Source: JANMQK01 sp031370485 (lineage in GTDB: Bacteria > Acidobacteriota > Polarisedimenticolia > Gp22-AA2). From it: a stretch of 13,860 nucleotides of DNA. The stretch spans positions 1-13,860 of the forward strand of contig JANMQK010000253.1 in assembly GCA_031370485.1 (NCBI GenBank). Direction: 5' to 3'. The position numbers and the translations under genes are program-made. This document shows, piece after piece, positions 6,901-13,659 of the stretch. The notes beneath the pieces are model-generated. The model saw only the letters and a list, made by a program, of their open reading frames with translations. It was not told the origin of the DNA and searched no databases. Positions within the stretch are counted from its first letter, which is position 1, and the number at the start of each line of letters is the position of its first letter.

Positions 6901-9900
6901 CACTGTCGCCGTCTCGCTGGTCCCGTCGAAATCGCCCCGTGCCAGGACGGTCAGCAGCCCATCCCCGCGCGGCGGGACGGGAACGGGCAACCGGTGGACG
7001 ATGAGCGCACCGTCCGTCACGAAGTCGGCGACCGACTCCAGAGTCACCTCCTGCCCGGACACTTCGAGGTTCGGCGCCGCCAGGACCGTCAGGCTCGCCG
7101 GGACCGCCAGAAGTGTCGTGACCGGGGCGTCGGTCGACACCTCGATGGTCGCCTGGTACCCGCCCGGTGCGAGCGCTCCCGCCCGGAAGGAGACCCCGAC
7201 ATCGACCGAACCGGAGGCAGGGATGATGCCCGACCTCGGGGACAACGCGAGGAACGCCTGCAGGCAGCCGGGAGGGACCTTGAGGGCGAGCGCGAGCGGC
7301 GTGCTCAACCCCGGCGCCAGCCGCCGGATGGCGCCGGTTGCGAGATCGACCGTGGACAGGACGCCGGAACCCGACTCGGTGACCCAGGCCGCGCTCCCGG
7401 TGGCATCGAGGGCGATGCCCCATGGATCATGCAGTCCCGACGCGATCCGGCGGACGTTTCCGGTGAAAAGGTCGACCGATCCGATCTCTCCTCCCTGGAG
7501 GTCGGTCACGTACGCCGCGACCTCGCCCGCGTCGAGCGCCACCGCCGCGGGACTGGCGAGCCCCGAGGCGAATCGCGTGACCCGCCCCGAGCCGAGATCC
7601 ACCGCGGCGAGCGATCCCCTGGTGGACTCGGTCACGTAGGCGGTCGTCCCCGCCCCGTTCAGGGTCATGCCGAAGGGGCCTCCGAGCCCCGAGGCGACGG
7701 CGGCGACGCTCCCGGTCGTGAGATCGACCGCGCTCAGCCTGCCGGCCCCGTACTCGGCGACATAGGCGATCGTTCCATCGGGGGCGATCGCGATCGCCGC
7801 CGGGTCGTCCAGACCCGATGCGATCCGGGTCACGGCGCCGGTCTTGAGATCGGCGGCGGAAAGGTCGCCGCCGAACTGGGTGACATACGCCGTGGTACCC
7901 GCCGGATCGAAGGCGACGGCCCTGGGGCCGAACAGGCCCGGGACGGCCGTCGTGATCGCCCCGGTCGTCAGATCGACCGCGGCGATCCCCCCGCCGTTGA
8001 ACTGGGCCACGAAGGCGGTCGTCGACAGGCAGGCCAGGGGCGGCTGTTGCGCCGCTCCGCCCCGGGCCCGCAGGACGAATCCGGCGGGATGGTCGCCGGG
8101 GTTGACGATAGTCAGGGTGCGCGACGCGAAGCCGGCCTGCGGCAGCGTCGTGGCGAGGCTTCCCGGTGTGGACTGCAGCGCCGGCGGCGCGGCTCCCAGC
8201 CCCGACAGCGCGATGCGGACGAGCGGGAGATCCGGATCGTTGCTCGCGAGCGTCAGGGTCCCCACGGCCGGCCCCGGAACGGAGGGCCGGAATCGCACCG
8301 CAACACTTCGCGCCTCGCGCGGCGGGATCGTCAGCGAAGCCACCGAGGGGGAGAACGCGGTGACGTCGGAGGCTATCGAACCGATCTGAAGGGGCTCGCT
8401 GCCCAGGTTCCTTACCGTCATCCCGGCATCGCGACCGAGGCCCGGGAACAGGGACCCGTAATCGATCCGGTCATCCGGCCCCCTGTACGACAGGCGGGCG
8501 GTGTGACGGTTCAGCGCGCAGGAGGGGTCCACCGCTTCGGAGTTCCTTATCTCTATCTCCACCGTCCCGTCGGCCGCCAGGTCGGCGAGCCGCGCCGCCG
8601 CGACCGGGAAGCTGGCGGCTGCCGGCACGCAGTCCTGGCCCGCGCCTCCGACCGATCCCAGGGGCACTCCTTCCGCCGTGACCGACGCCTTCTCCGAGCT
8701 CAGGCCGTAATCCCCGTCGACGAGGATCTGGATCGTCCCTTCGCCGCCCGGAGCGACCCTCGCCGGCAGCCGGTGCAGCGTGCCGGCGGCGACGGTCGTG
8801 TAGTCCTCCGCCGACTCCAGCGCGATCTCCTGTCCGGTAACGGCGATGTTGGGGGCCCCGGCCACCGTCAGGGTCACGGGCACCCGGACCGTGGCGGAAC
8901 CGGGCACGTTCGTCCCGATCCGCAGCGACGCGGCGAGGACAACGGGGTCGAGAACGCCCGTATCGAGCGTGACGGCAAAGTCCTGGGAAAGGCCCGGGGG
9001 AATCGTCCCCCCTTCCGGGGACCACCGGAGCCACGAAGCCGAAGGGGGCAGCACCGCGCTGAGGCTCACGACAAGCGGACTCTCCCCGGTGTTGGCGATC
9101 CTGAGGCTCCGGACGATGACGTCCCCCGTCGCGACCGTCTCGCTCAGGGATGACGGTGACACGGCCACGCCGGGGGGCGGCGCCGCGGCGCCGCTCGCGG
9201 GCACATCGAGCGACGGGGCGTTCACGGCGTTGCTGCCGAAAACGAGGATCGTGCCAAGCGTGCCGGGCGCCGCCGGCGCGTAGGTCACCGCCACGATCCG
9301 CGAGCCGCGGGCGGGGACGGAAAACGACGTCGCGTCGACCGTCACCGCCGGGTCCCCGGCCGCAACACCGGTGACGACCAGCGTGTCGGTCCCCTGGTTG
9401 AGGATCTTGAGGCTCAGGGTCCGGGAGGCTCCCGCGAAGACGGCGCCGAATTCGAGGGAGGCCGGCTGCGCGGCGATCGTCGGGGCGCCCGTGACGTGCA
9501 GCGAAACCGGATGCCGCACCAGCGGCCGGGCGGGGTCGTTCGACCGTACGAAGACCGCGCTTTCGTAGTCCCCTCCCTCCAGACCGGTCGCGTCGAGGCT
9601 CAGCGTGACCTCCGCGCTTTCGCCGCCTAAGAGGCGTCCCTGGATCGGCGCGGCCGAGAGCCAGAGCGGAGTGGAACTGATCCGGACGGCGAGCGCGTCG
9701 TGCAGGTACGGCTGGTCGACGGCGATGCCCAGGCCGATCGTGCCGGTCCCGTCCTGGATGCCGACGGTGGCGCCGGTCGTCGTCCCCGACATCATCAGAT
9801 ATTGGAATCGGATCTCCCCCGTGGCCAGGATGGTGGTCTGAAACGTGTAGGTGCCCGGGCCGCGAAAACGCGGTACGTCGGTGAACTGGACGCTGAACCC

Positions 9901-12063
9901 CGCGGGGTCCCGGCGGTAGGCGGCGCGCGCGGCCCCCCGGAAGTCGAGGTCGTCCCAGAAGGGCGCGACGAGGTTGGCGGGAGACCCGGCATCCGGCAGC
10001 GGCTGGTTGTCGAACGGCGCTGCCTGGTCGGTGAAAGACAGGAAGCCGTTCGTGCAGACCCGCACCGAGTCGAAGTTCTGTCCGTAGAAAGAGACGCTGA
10101 ATCCAAGGGGGATCGGCTCGGAGATCTGGTCATCGCTGGTCAGCGAATCGATCACGGTCCCCGTCGCGGCGATGTCCTCCCAGGCGAAGAGGGGGCCGCC
10201 CGCCAGATCGCTGTCGAAGAAGCGGTAGCCGAATCCGTCGGGGCCGCCGGAAACAAGCGGCGGGACGCTCCAGTCCAGGCGGCCGGCCCCGGAGTTCTGC
10301 ACCGTCAGGGTCCGCATGGCCGGCTGTCCCGTCAGCAGGTCAGCCGAGAACGAGCCCGGGAAGGTCGTAATCGTGGGCGCGGGGAGGGTCCCGGAGAAGA
10401 CCACGTTGCTGACCGGCCCGGCGTTCCCCCATTCATCCAGCGCCCGGAGCGCGAAGTAATAAAGCGTCTCCGGCTCGAGACCGGAAACCTCCCAGGTCTC
10501 GGTGGCGCCGGCCGGCCCCGGCGCGGGCGCCTCGGGCGATCGCGCGACGGAAGAGAAGTTGGCGGCATCGATGGGATCCCGCGAGTAGCGGATGTCGTAG
10601 GTCGTGGCGGTGCCCTGGGTGCCGTCGTCCCCCGTTGCCGTCCAGCGAAGCGCGATCGAGTTGCTCGCCGGCTCGACGACAGCCAGGTCTTCGATCGCGC
10701 CGGGTGGCGTGCTGTCGGGTGTCGCGATCGCCCGGAAGACGTTGAGCCGCCCCCCGCTGATCGTGCGACCCTCGAGATCGGGCATGCGGTCGACGGATGA
10801 CAGGAGCCTCTGCTTCAGCGCGGCGACACCGATGCCGGGCGCTATCGCCCGGACTATGGCTGCCGCCCCGGCGACATGGGGCGTGGCCATCGAGGTCCCG
10901 CTGAAAAGACCGTAGTTCCTGCCGGGCAGCGTGCTGAGAATGGCGACTCCCGGGGCGCCGAGATGAACGGTCGTCCGCCCGTAATTCGAAAAGCTCGCCA
11001 GGCCGTCGTTCCTGTCGGTGGCGGCCACCGAGACGACGTTCGGCACGTTGTACGACGCCGGATAGAACGGGGCGGCATCGTTGTCCGAGCTCTCGTTGCC
11101 GGCCGCCGCGACGAACAGGATATTGGCGGTCGCGGCGGCCCGGATCGCGTCGAGCAGGGCGTTCGAGAAGGCCCCGCCCCCCCAGGAGTTGCTCATGACG
11201 TCAACACCGGCCCCGGTCGCGTAGTCGATCGCGGCGATGGCGTCCGAGGTGAACCCCGACCCGTCGGCGAACAGGAACTTCAATGGGACGATCGTCACCT
11301 GCCAGTTGACCCCGACCGTACCGACACCGTTGTTCCCCACGGAGCCGATCGTCCCCGACACGTGCGTGCCGTGCCCGTGATCGTCCATCGGGTCGTTGTC
11401 GCCGTTGGCGAAGTCCCAGCCGCGCACATCGTCGATGAAGCCGTTCTGGTCGTCGTCGATGCCGTTGCCGGGTATCTCGCCAGGGTTGGTCCAGACGTTG
11501 GCCTGCAGGTCCGGGTGTGTGTAATCGATCCCGGTATCGATGACCGCCACCTTGATCGCGCGACTGCCGGTCGTGAGGTTCCAGGCCGACTCGGCGGCGA
11601 TGTCGGCCCCCGGCGTCCCCCCGTCCTGGCCGGTGTTGTGCAGCCCGTACATCTCGGGAAAGCGCAGGTCGTCCGGGGCGCGTACCACATGGACGATGTA
11701 GTTCGGCTCGACATATTCGACGTCCGGGTCGTTCCTCAGGGTCGCGATCACCGCCTCCGTGCTCATCCCCGGCGGCAGGGTCCACCGTTCGGCGCCGCTG
11801 CGGAACTGCGCGCGCCGCGTCGCTCCAAGCCGCGCCATCGCATCGGGCACGGGGGTTCGCCGGGCATCCTGCCGAAACTTGATCAGGACTTCGCCCGAAG
11901 CATGGGGGGCATAGACGACCGGCTTAGAGAGCGGGGCAGTCGCGGCGGTGGGGTTAAGCCAGAGGAACAGCGCGGTCAGGAGAAGGAGCGCGGATTTGCC
12001 GAGGAGGTGGCCGGCGGTATGCCCGCCGCGAGGGGCGCCGAGTGTCGAAGGACGCAGGGCCAT
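3973..12063 (-). CDS. Giant secreted subtilisin-like (S8) serine protease, multi-domain
   Basis: The product has 2696 residues. Residues 1-43 are a long signal peptide (hydrophobic core LLLLTALFLWL, likely cleavage after ATA), and about 50-125 an I9/fervidolysin-type propeptide. The S8 catalytic domain (about 165-445) has Asp176 (VIDTGID), His231 (HGTHVSG), oxyanion Asn323 (AAAGNES) and Ser391 (GTSMATPHVAG), so it should be active. Then come a fibronectin-III-like domain (453-560), a nidogen-like beta region (610-800), ASH/choice-of-anchor D domains (from about 860), and two 593-residue tandem modules each holding a six-blade YVTN-type propeller (1351-1596, 1947-2188). Two thrombospondin type-3 calcium repeats (2256-2312), PKD/HYR-like domains (about 2369-2606) and a helical tail with Cys2651 and Cys2693 complete it. 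I see no sorting motif or membrane anchor. GGAGG lies 12 bases before the ATG, a slightly long spacing. The likely role is extracellular or surface protein degradation; the substrate is unknown. Confidence 0.96.
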   Translation of the reverse strand: MALRPSTLGAPRGGHTAGHLLGKSALLLLTALFLWLNPTAATAPLSKPVVYAPHASGEVLIKFRQDARRTPVPDAMARLGATRRAQFRSGAERWTLPPGMSTEAVIATLRNDPDVEYVEPNYIVHVVRAPDDLRFPEMYGLHNTGQDGGTPGADIAAESAWNLTTGSRAIKVAVIDTGIDYTHPDLQANVWTNPGEIPGNGIDDDQNGFIDDVRGWDFANGDNDPMDDHGHGTHVSGTIGSVGNNGVGTVGVNWQVTIVPLKFLFADGSGFTSDAIAAIDYATGAGVDVMSNSWGGGAFSNALLDAIRAAATANILFVAAAGNESSDNDAAPFYPASYNVPNVVSVAATDRNDGLASFSNYGRTTVHLGAPGVAILSTLPGRNYGLFSGTSMATPHVAGAAAIVRAIAPGIGVAALKQRLLSSVDRMPDLEGRTISGGRLNVFRAIATPDSTPPGAIEDLAVVEPASNSIALRWTATGDDGTQGTATTYDIRYSRDPIDAANFSSVARSPEAPAPGPAGATETWEVSGLEPETLYYFALRALDEWGNAGPVSNVVFSGTLPAPTITTFPGSFSADLLTGQPAMRTLTVQNSGAGRLDWSVPPLVSGGPDGFGYRFFDSDLAGGPLFAWEDIAATGTVIDSLTSDDQISEPIPLGFSVSFYGQNFDSVRVCTNGFLSFTDQAAPFDNQPLPDAGSPANLVAPFWDDLDFRGAARAAYRRDPAGFSVQFTDVPRFRGPGTYTFQTTILATGEIRFQYLMMSGTTTGATVGIQDGTGTIGLGIAVDQPYLHDALAVRISSTPLWLSAAPIQGRLLGGESAEVTLSLDATGLEGGDYESAVFVRSNDPARPLVRHPVSLHVTGAPTIAAQPASLEFGAVFAGASRTLSLKILNQGTDTLVVTGVAAGDPAVTVDATSFSVPARGSRIVAVTYAPAAPGTLGTILVFGSNAVNAPSLDVPASGAAAPPPGVAVSPSSLSETVATGDVIVRSLRIANTGESPLVVSLSAVLPPSASWLRWSPEGGTIPPGLSQDFAVTLDTGVLDPVVLAASLRIGTNVPGSATVRVPVTLTVAGAPNIAVTGQEIALESAEDYTTVAAGTLHRLPARVAPGGEGTIQILVDGDYGLSSEKASVTAEGVPLGSVGGAGQDCVPAAASFPVAAARLADLAADGTVEIEIRNSEAVDPSCALNRHTARLSYRGPDDRIDYGSLFPGLGRDAGMTVRNLGSEPLQIGSIASDVTAFSPSVASLTIPPREARSVAVRFRPSVPGPAVGTLTLASNDPDLPLVRIALSGLGAAPPALQSTPGSLATTLPQAGFASRTLTIVNPGDHPAGFVLRARGGAAQQPPLACLSTTAFVAQFNGGGIAAVDLTTGAITTAVPGLFGPRAVAFDPAGTTAYVTQFGGDLSAADLKTGAVTRIASGLDDPAAIAIAPDGTIAYVAEYGAGRLSAVDLTTGSVAAVASGLGGPFGMTLNGAGTTAYVTESTRGSLAAVDLGSGRVTRFASGLASPAAVALDAGEVAAYVTDLQGGEIGSVDLFTGNVRRIASGLHDPWGIALDATGSAAWVTESGSGVLSTVDLATGAIRRLAPGLSTPLALALKVPPGCLQAFLALSPRSGIIPASGSVDVGVSFRAGALAPGGYQATIEVSTDAPVTTLLAVPASLTVLAAPNLEVSGQEVTLESVADFVTDGALIVHRLPVPVPPRGDGLLTVLARGDFDGTSETATVSAEGTLLGSVGRAPSVCATAGGTFRLDAALLSSLAEDGAVEIAVRNSPAVGTSCAVNRQMVQLRYPGADLSAGLDFGTIFAGVTAEVVLTLMNTGSVGLEVGPVIAEPAEFSATPSFFGIPPGGTAILRVRFHPASLGRLEGVLTIASNDPDNPVVRVLLTGAGGAPPVMGVQPPALDAKVTAGRQETRMLTLANTGGSPLTFGLKIIGLEPEGAPPGACRPGRAIVSETMGGAVAAVDLATGAKAPVATHLSSPRGLALDGARGIAYVTEVTGTLTTVNLATGQVSRFAPGLQGPSAVVLNPALTVAYVAESGGTLAAVDLRTGTFKRVASGAGSVAALALDPGGRSAYVVDGQSGDFVSIDLASGAIARVPAGLVGATAMALAASGGPAYVTNEDGELVAVDPATGVIRDVAAGLEAPGGIALDEAGGTAYVTERGGRLVAVEISSGNVRQVAVGLGAPAGIALEAPAACSGKFLSLDPVAGVVPPGGALPITALFRAGTLAPGGYRATVEIISDDPASPLVEIPATLGVLGDGDGDGVPDGSDDCPMAFNPGQEDADHDFVGDACDDCPVVFDPGQEDSNRDGSGDACQPTLSLTAIRQDGGEVLEVAALARDPQGDPLSGALEVFDLISAPKTGRPSPAMGSAILTIPFTNGLPRRSAIPGLLPGARYLLRITLTDGTTVPVSAAGEFLYQGEKDLIVNNAPRAVVVVTPIAECDRPGGGALTLDATASEDPDSPPGLSGEIVSYEWKEDPGLPSQRPLASGPLVVIVLPPGPHRIGVRVVDTFGEEGTGSAISSVVDTAPPVLDLPGLVTIDATGPGGAPLDAAVIATDLCQGPIVPACLPPRGSIVPINAAGASTRVVCTASDASGNGAGGSFLVHVAGAEEQLGNLGRLLETLPIPKGLANDLDNKIREAIRETARGRVDKACHKIDEFARKVRQESENKRPKIAAEQAARLLGAAERIGAVLGCRAG
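5128..5298 (-). other. Thrombospondin type-3 calcium-binding repeats (protein domain)
   Basis: Residues 2256-2312 of the S8 protease hold two DxDxDG-type loops with the DDCP and GDAC cysteine pattern (DGDGDGVPDGSDDCP; DACDDCPVVFDPGQED; NRDGSGDAC). In this family the Asp residues bind calcium and stiffen a linker. Here they separate the propeller modules from the C-terminal PKD/HYR-like domains and tail. Confidence 0.9.
5302..7077 (-). repeat. Internal duplication, copy B (residues 1663-2254 of the S8 protease)
   Basis: The copy starts APNLEVSGQE and repeats the architecture of copy A: a two-Cys beta domain (HRLP, AVRNSPAV, SCAVNRQ), an ASH domain (IASNDPDNPVVRVLLTG), a six-blade propeller (1947-2188), and a closing domain (APGGYRATVEII). 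The thrombospondin type-3 repeats follow directly. Offsets between matching motifs are 593-596 residues, so only a few insertions or deletions separate the copies, mainly around the propeller. Confidence 0.9.
7078..8856 (-). repeat. Internal duplication, copy A (residues 1070-1662 of the S8 protease)
   Basis: The copy starts APNIAVTGQE and contains, in order, a two-Cys beta domain (HRLP, EIRNSEAV, SCALNRH), an ASH domain (LASNDPDLPLVRIALSG), an anchor-like strand pair, a six-blade propeller (residues 1351-1596, blades of 41-42 residues ending near AYVT), and a closing beta domain (APGGYQATIEVS). The same order recurs in copy B with an offset of 593 residues at start and end. Amino-acid similarity is obvious but moderate, so the duplication is old. 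Confidence 0.9.
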
Positions 12064-12148
12064 AGCGTCAGGATACCTCCCGGCCCGTTGACACCCTCTC
12101 CCGAGGCGCCCGGCTCCGCAAAGTCATTCCCGGAAACATACGGCGACC

Positions 12149-12163
12149 GGAACAGTGTGTTCC
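12149..12163. promoter_or_regulatory. Perfect dyad, possible operator of the protease gene
   Basis: GGAACA-GTG-TGTTCC is a perfect 6-bp dyad with a 3-base centre, lying 86 bases before the protease start and just downstream of a candidate -10 box. The size and placement suit a dimeric repressor site. No regulator can be named from it; it resembles but does not match the GAAC-N4-GTTC LexA type, since it has a 5-base centre. Confidence 0.35.
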
Positions 12164-12179
12164 CTGCCGCGCACCCGGG

Positions 12180-12188
12180 ATTATGGCA
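12180..12188 (-). promoter_or_regulatory. Candidate extended -10 promoter for the S8 protease
   Basis: On the minus strand TGCCATAAT (12188-12180) matches the extended -10 pattern TGnTATAAT at all but one base. The hexamer 17 bases upstream (TTCCTT) is a poor -35 box. The predicted start would lie about 110 bases before the protease ATG, with the dyad 12149-12163 at roughly +10 to +25. The 178-base spacer after the upstream gene allows separate transcription. Confidence 0.35.
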
Positions 12189-12241
12189 CCATCGGCACTC
12201 TGAAGGAAGACTTGCGTGGGCGCCTTGCGGGCCTGGAACCG

Positions 12242-13633
12242 CTACGGGCCCGCGCCGCATCCAAGCACGCCGCCGATCCGCCGCGCCGCCGTCATCATGG
12301 TGGACGCCTGGCCCGGGGTGATCTTCGGCTTTTTCTTCGTCGACTCCTGTGTTACCTTCTTCGAAAACTCCTCCAGCTTCTTGCACGCATGGTCCGGCTT
12401 CCCCTTGCCCAGCTCCTTCAGCGCTTCGTTGAGCTTGTTATCGAGGTCGTTCGCCAGCCCGCCATGGAAATGGAAGCTCTCCAGAACCGCCCGCAGTGCC
12501 TCCAGCTGCTCCGCCGCCCCTGCCACGTGCACCGTGAAGCTGCCGGTCGTCCCGTTGTGCGCCCCGTCCGTCGCTTTGCAAGCGACCATCGTCACCTGAC
12601 CGGGAGCGTTGATCGGGAAGGTGCTCCCCGAAGGCGGGGTGCAGACCGCCATGACGGAGCCGGCGCAGGTATCGCGAGCCGACGCCGCGTAGGTCACGAC
12701 CGCTCCGGCCGGGGTCGTCGCGTCCACCGTAAGCGCGGCGGGCAGCGTCAGGACCGACGGCTGCGTATCCCGGACCGTCACGGGCACGGCACAGGTCGCG
12801 ATATTGCCCGCCGCGTCGGTCGCCGTGAAGGTCACCGACGTGGTCCCCAGGGGGTAGTCCCCCGAGGCGTCGGCTCCATTCCCGTTGCGGCTGTTGGTCA
12901 CCCGCGGCGCCGCGCCGCAGACATCCGTGGCTGCCGCGACAAGGCTCACCTCTGTCCCCTCCGGCCCGGCGCACTCGGAGGGCTCCACCTGCGGGCAGGA
13001 GAGCAAAGGCGGCGCCGTGTCCTGCACCGTGATGGTCGTGTTGCCGAGGTCCGTCTCGCCGTAGATATCGGTCACCCGCAGCGTCACCCGGTGTGCGCCC
13101 AGAGGCAGCGTCACGGCCAGCACCGGCCCCGTCCCCAGGATCCGCTCCGCGGGCAGCCCCGCGTCCTCGAGCCACTCGTACGACGCGATGTCGTCGTGCG
13201 TCCCGGGGCTCGAGTCGATGTCTTCGGACGCCGAGCCGTCGAGCGTGACGACACCCCCTTCCGGCCGGTCGCACTCGACCGCCGCCGGCGTCGCGATCGC
13301 CGCGTGGGACGGATTGTTGATGACCAGATGCGTTTCACCCTGGTAGATGAACTCCGCCCCGGCGCTCACCGGCACCGTGTTGCCATCGGTCACCGTCAGC
13401 GACAGACGGTACGAGCTGCCGGATTCGAGCCCCGTGAGGTCCGCCTGCCGTGGCAGGCGGCCGCTGACCGGGAGCGTGACCCAAGGCAACACAGGCGTTC
13501 TTGGTATCCCGTTCAGCGGCCGCCTGCCACGGCCGGCGGGCCACACGGGGGTCGAATACGGCAGCACGGACCGTCTGTCGCTGTCGGTGTACGCTTGCAA
13601 CACCGTGCCCGTGTGCGCCAGCGACCAGATCAC
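12242..13633 (-). CDS. Secreted-type HYR/PKD protein, 5'-truncated paralogue of the protease C-terminus
   Basis: The frame is 463 codons from a GTG at 13633 to TAG, but only residues from about 51 (base 13483) resemble the paralogue. The first 50 codons are an antisense reading of the right arm of an inverted repeat, so the real 5' part is missing. What remains is a fibronectin-like strand region (about 52-107, with SYRLSLTVTDG and EFIYQGE), a PKD-like domain (115-205, SYEWLEDAG), two HYR domains (206-290, including TATDAAGNIATC; and 291-371), and a helical tail (372-463, GGLANDLDNK, KKLEEFSKKV, RIGGVLGC). Residues 51-463 align in order with residues 2369-2696 of the neighbouring protease, which has one HYR-like domain where this protein has two. 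There is no signal peptide in the surviving part. The complete ancestor may have been another large exoprotein. I judge it a gene remnant or a contig-junction casualty, though the retained frame is intact. Confidence 0.7.
   Translation of the reverse strand: MIWSLAHTGTVLQAYTDSDRRSVLPYSTPVWPAGRGRRPLNGIPRTPVLPWVTLPVSGRLPRQADLTGLESGSSYRLSLTVTDGNTVPVSAGAEFIYQGETHLVINNPSHAAIATPAAVECDRPEGGVVTLDGSASEDIDSSPGTHDDIASYEWLEDAGLPAERILGTGPVLAVTLPLGAHRVTLRVTDIYGETDLGNTTITVQDTAPPLLSCPQVEPSECAGPEGTEVSLVAAATDVCGAAPRVTNSRNGNGADASGDYPLGTTSVTFTATDAAGNIATCAVPVTVRDTQPSVLTLPAALTVDATTPAGAVVTYAASARDTCAGSVMAVCTPPSGSTFPINAPGQVTMVACKATDGAHNGTTGSFTVHVAGAAEQLEALRAVLESFHFHGGLANDLDNKLNEALKELGKGKPDHACKKLEEFSKKVTQESTKKKPKITPGQASTMMTAARRIGGVLGCGAGP
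13361..13619. repeat. Imperfect inverted repeat, 112-bp arms, 86% identical
   Basis: The left arm 13361-13472 and right arm 13508-13619 are reverse complements at 96 of 112 positions with no gap, separated by 35 bases. The best run is 20 identical bases (13447-13466 and 13514-13533). A small extra stem, CCAAG/CTTGG, lies inside the spacer near its centre. The left arm codes on the minus strand for a fibronectin-like strand segment of the truncated exoprotein (SGRLPR, RLSLTVTDG, NTVPVS). The right arm, read on the plus strand, still spells a recognisable relative (IPFSGRLPR, DRLSLSV, NTVPV). Weak similarity continues past 13619 after a short insertion (GTTCAT near 13639-13644). A perfect 9-bp stem with a 2-base loop (13441-13460) sits within the left arm. 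Confidence 0.85.
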
Positions 13634-13659
13634 GCCGCGTTCATATAGGTGCGCGAGGT

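Noticed and set aside
5500..8013. Periodic ~125-base DNA repeats that might suggest a CRISPR array
   Set aside because: The period comes from 41-42-residue propeller blades in frame. There are no short identical repeats with unique spacers and no cas genes.
6502..9153. 883-codon open frame on the plus strand
   Set aside because: It lies antisense to the S8 protease, whose signal peptide, catalytic triad and domain repeats are unmistakable on the minus strand. The plus-strand translation is Arg/Gly/Asp-rich without domains, as expected from high-GC antisense frames.
12088..12093. TTGACA on the plus strand as a promoter -35 box
   Set aside because: No -10-like hexamer lies 15-19 bases downstream and there is no plus-strand gene there.
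13361..13619. Diversity-generating retroelement template/variable repeat pair
   Set aside because: The repeats are inverted and not direct, the differences are not concentrated at adenines (6 of 16 in one direction), and no reverse transcriptase is present.
12155..13648. 497-codon plus-strand open frame
   Set aside because: It is antisense to the HYR/PKD gene, whose domains and tail match the protease in the minus frame.
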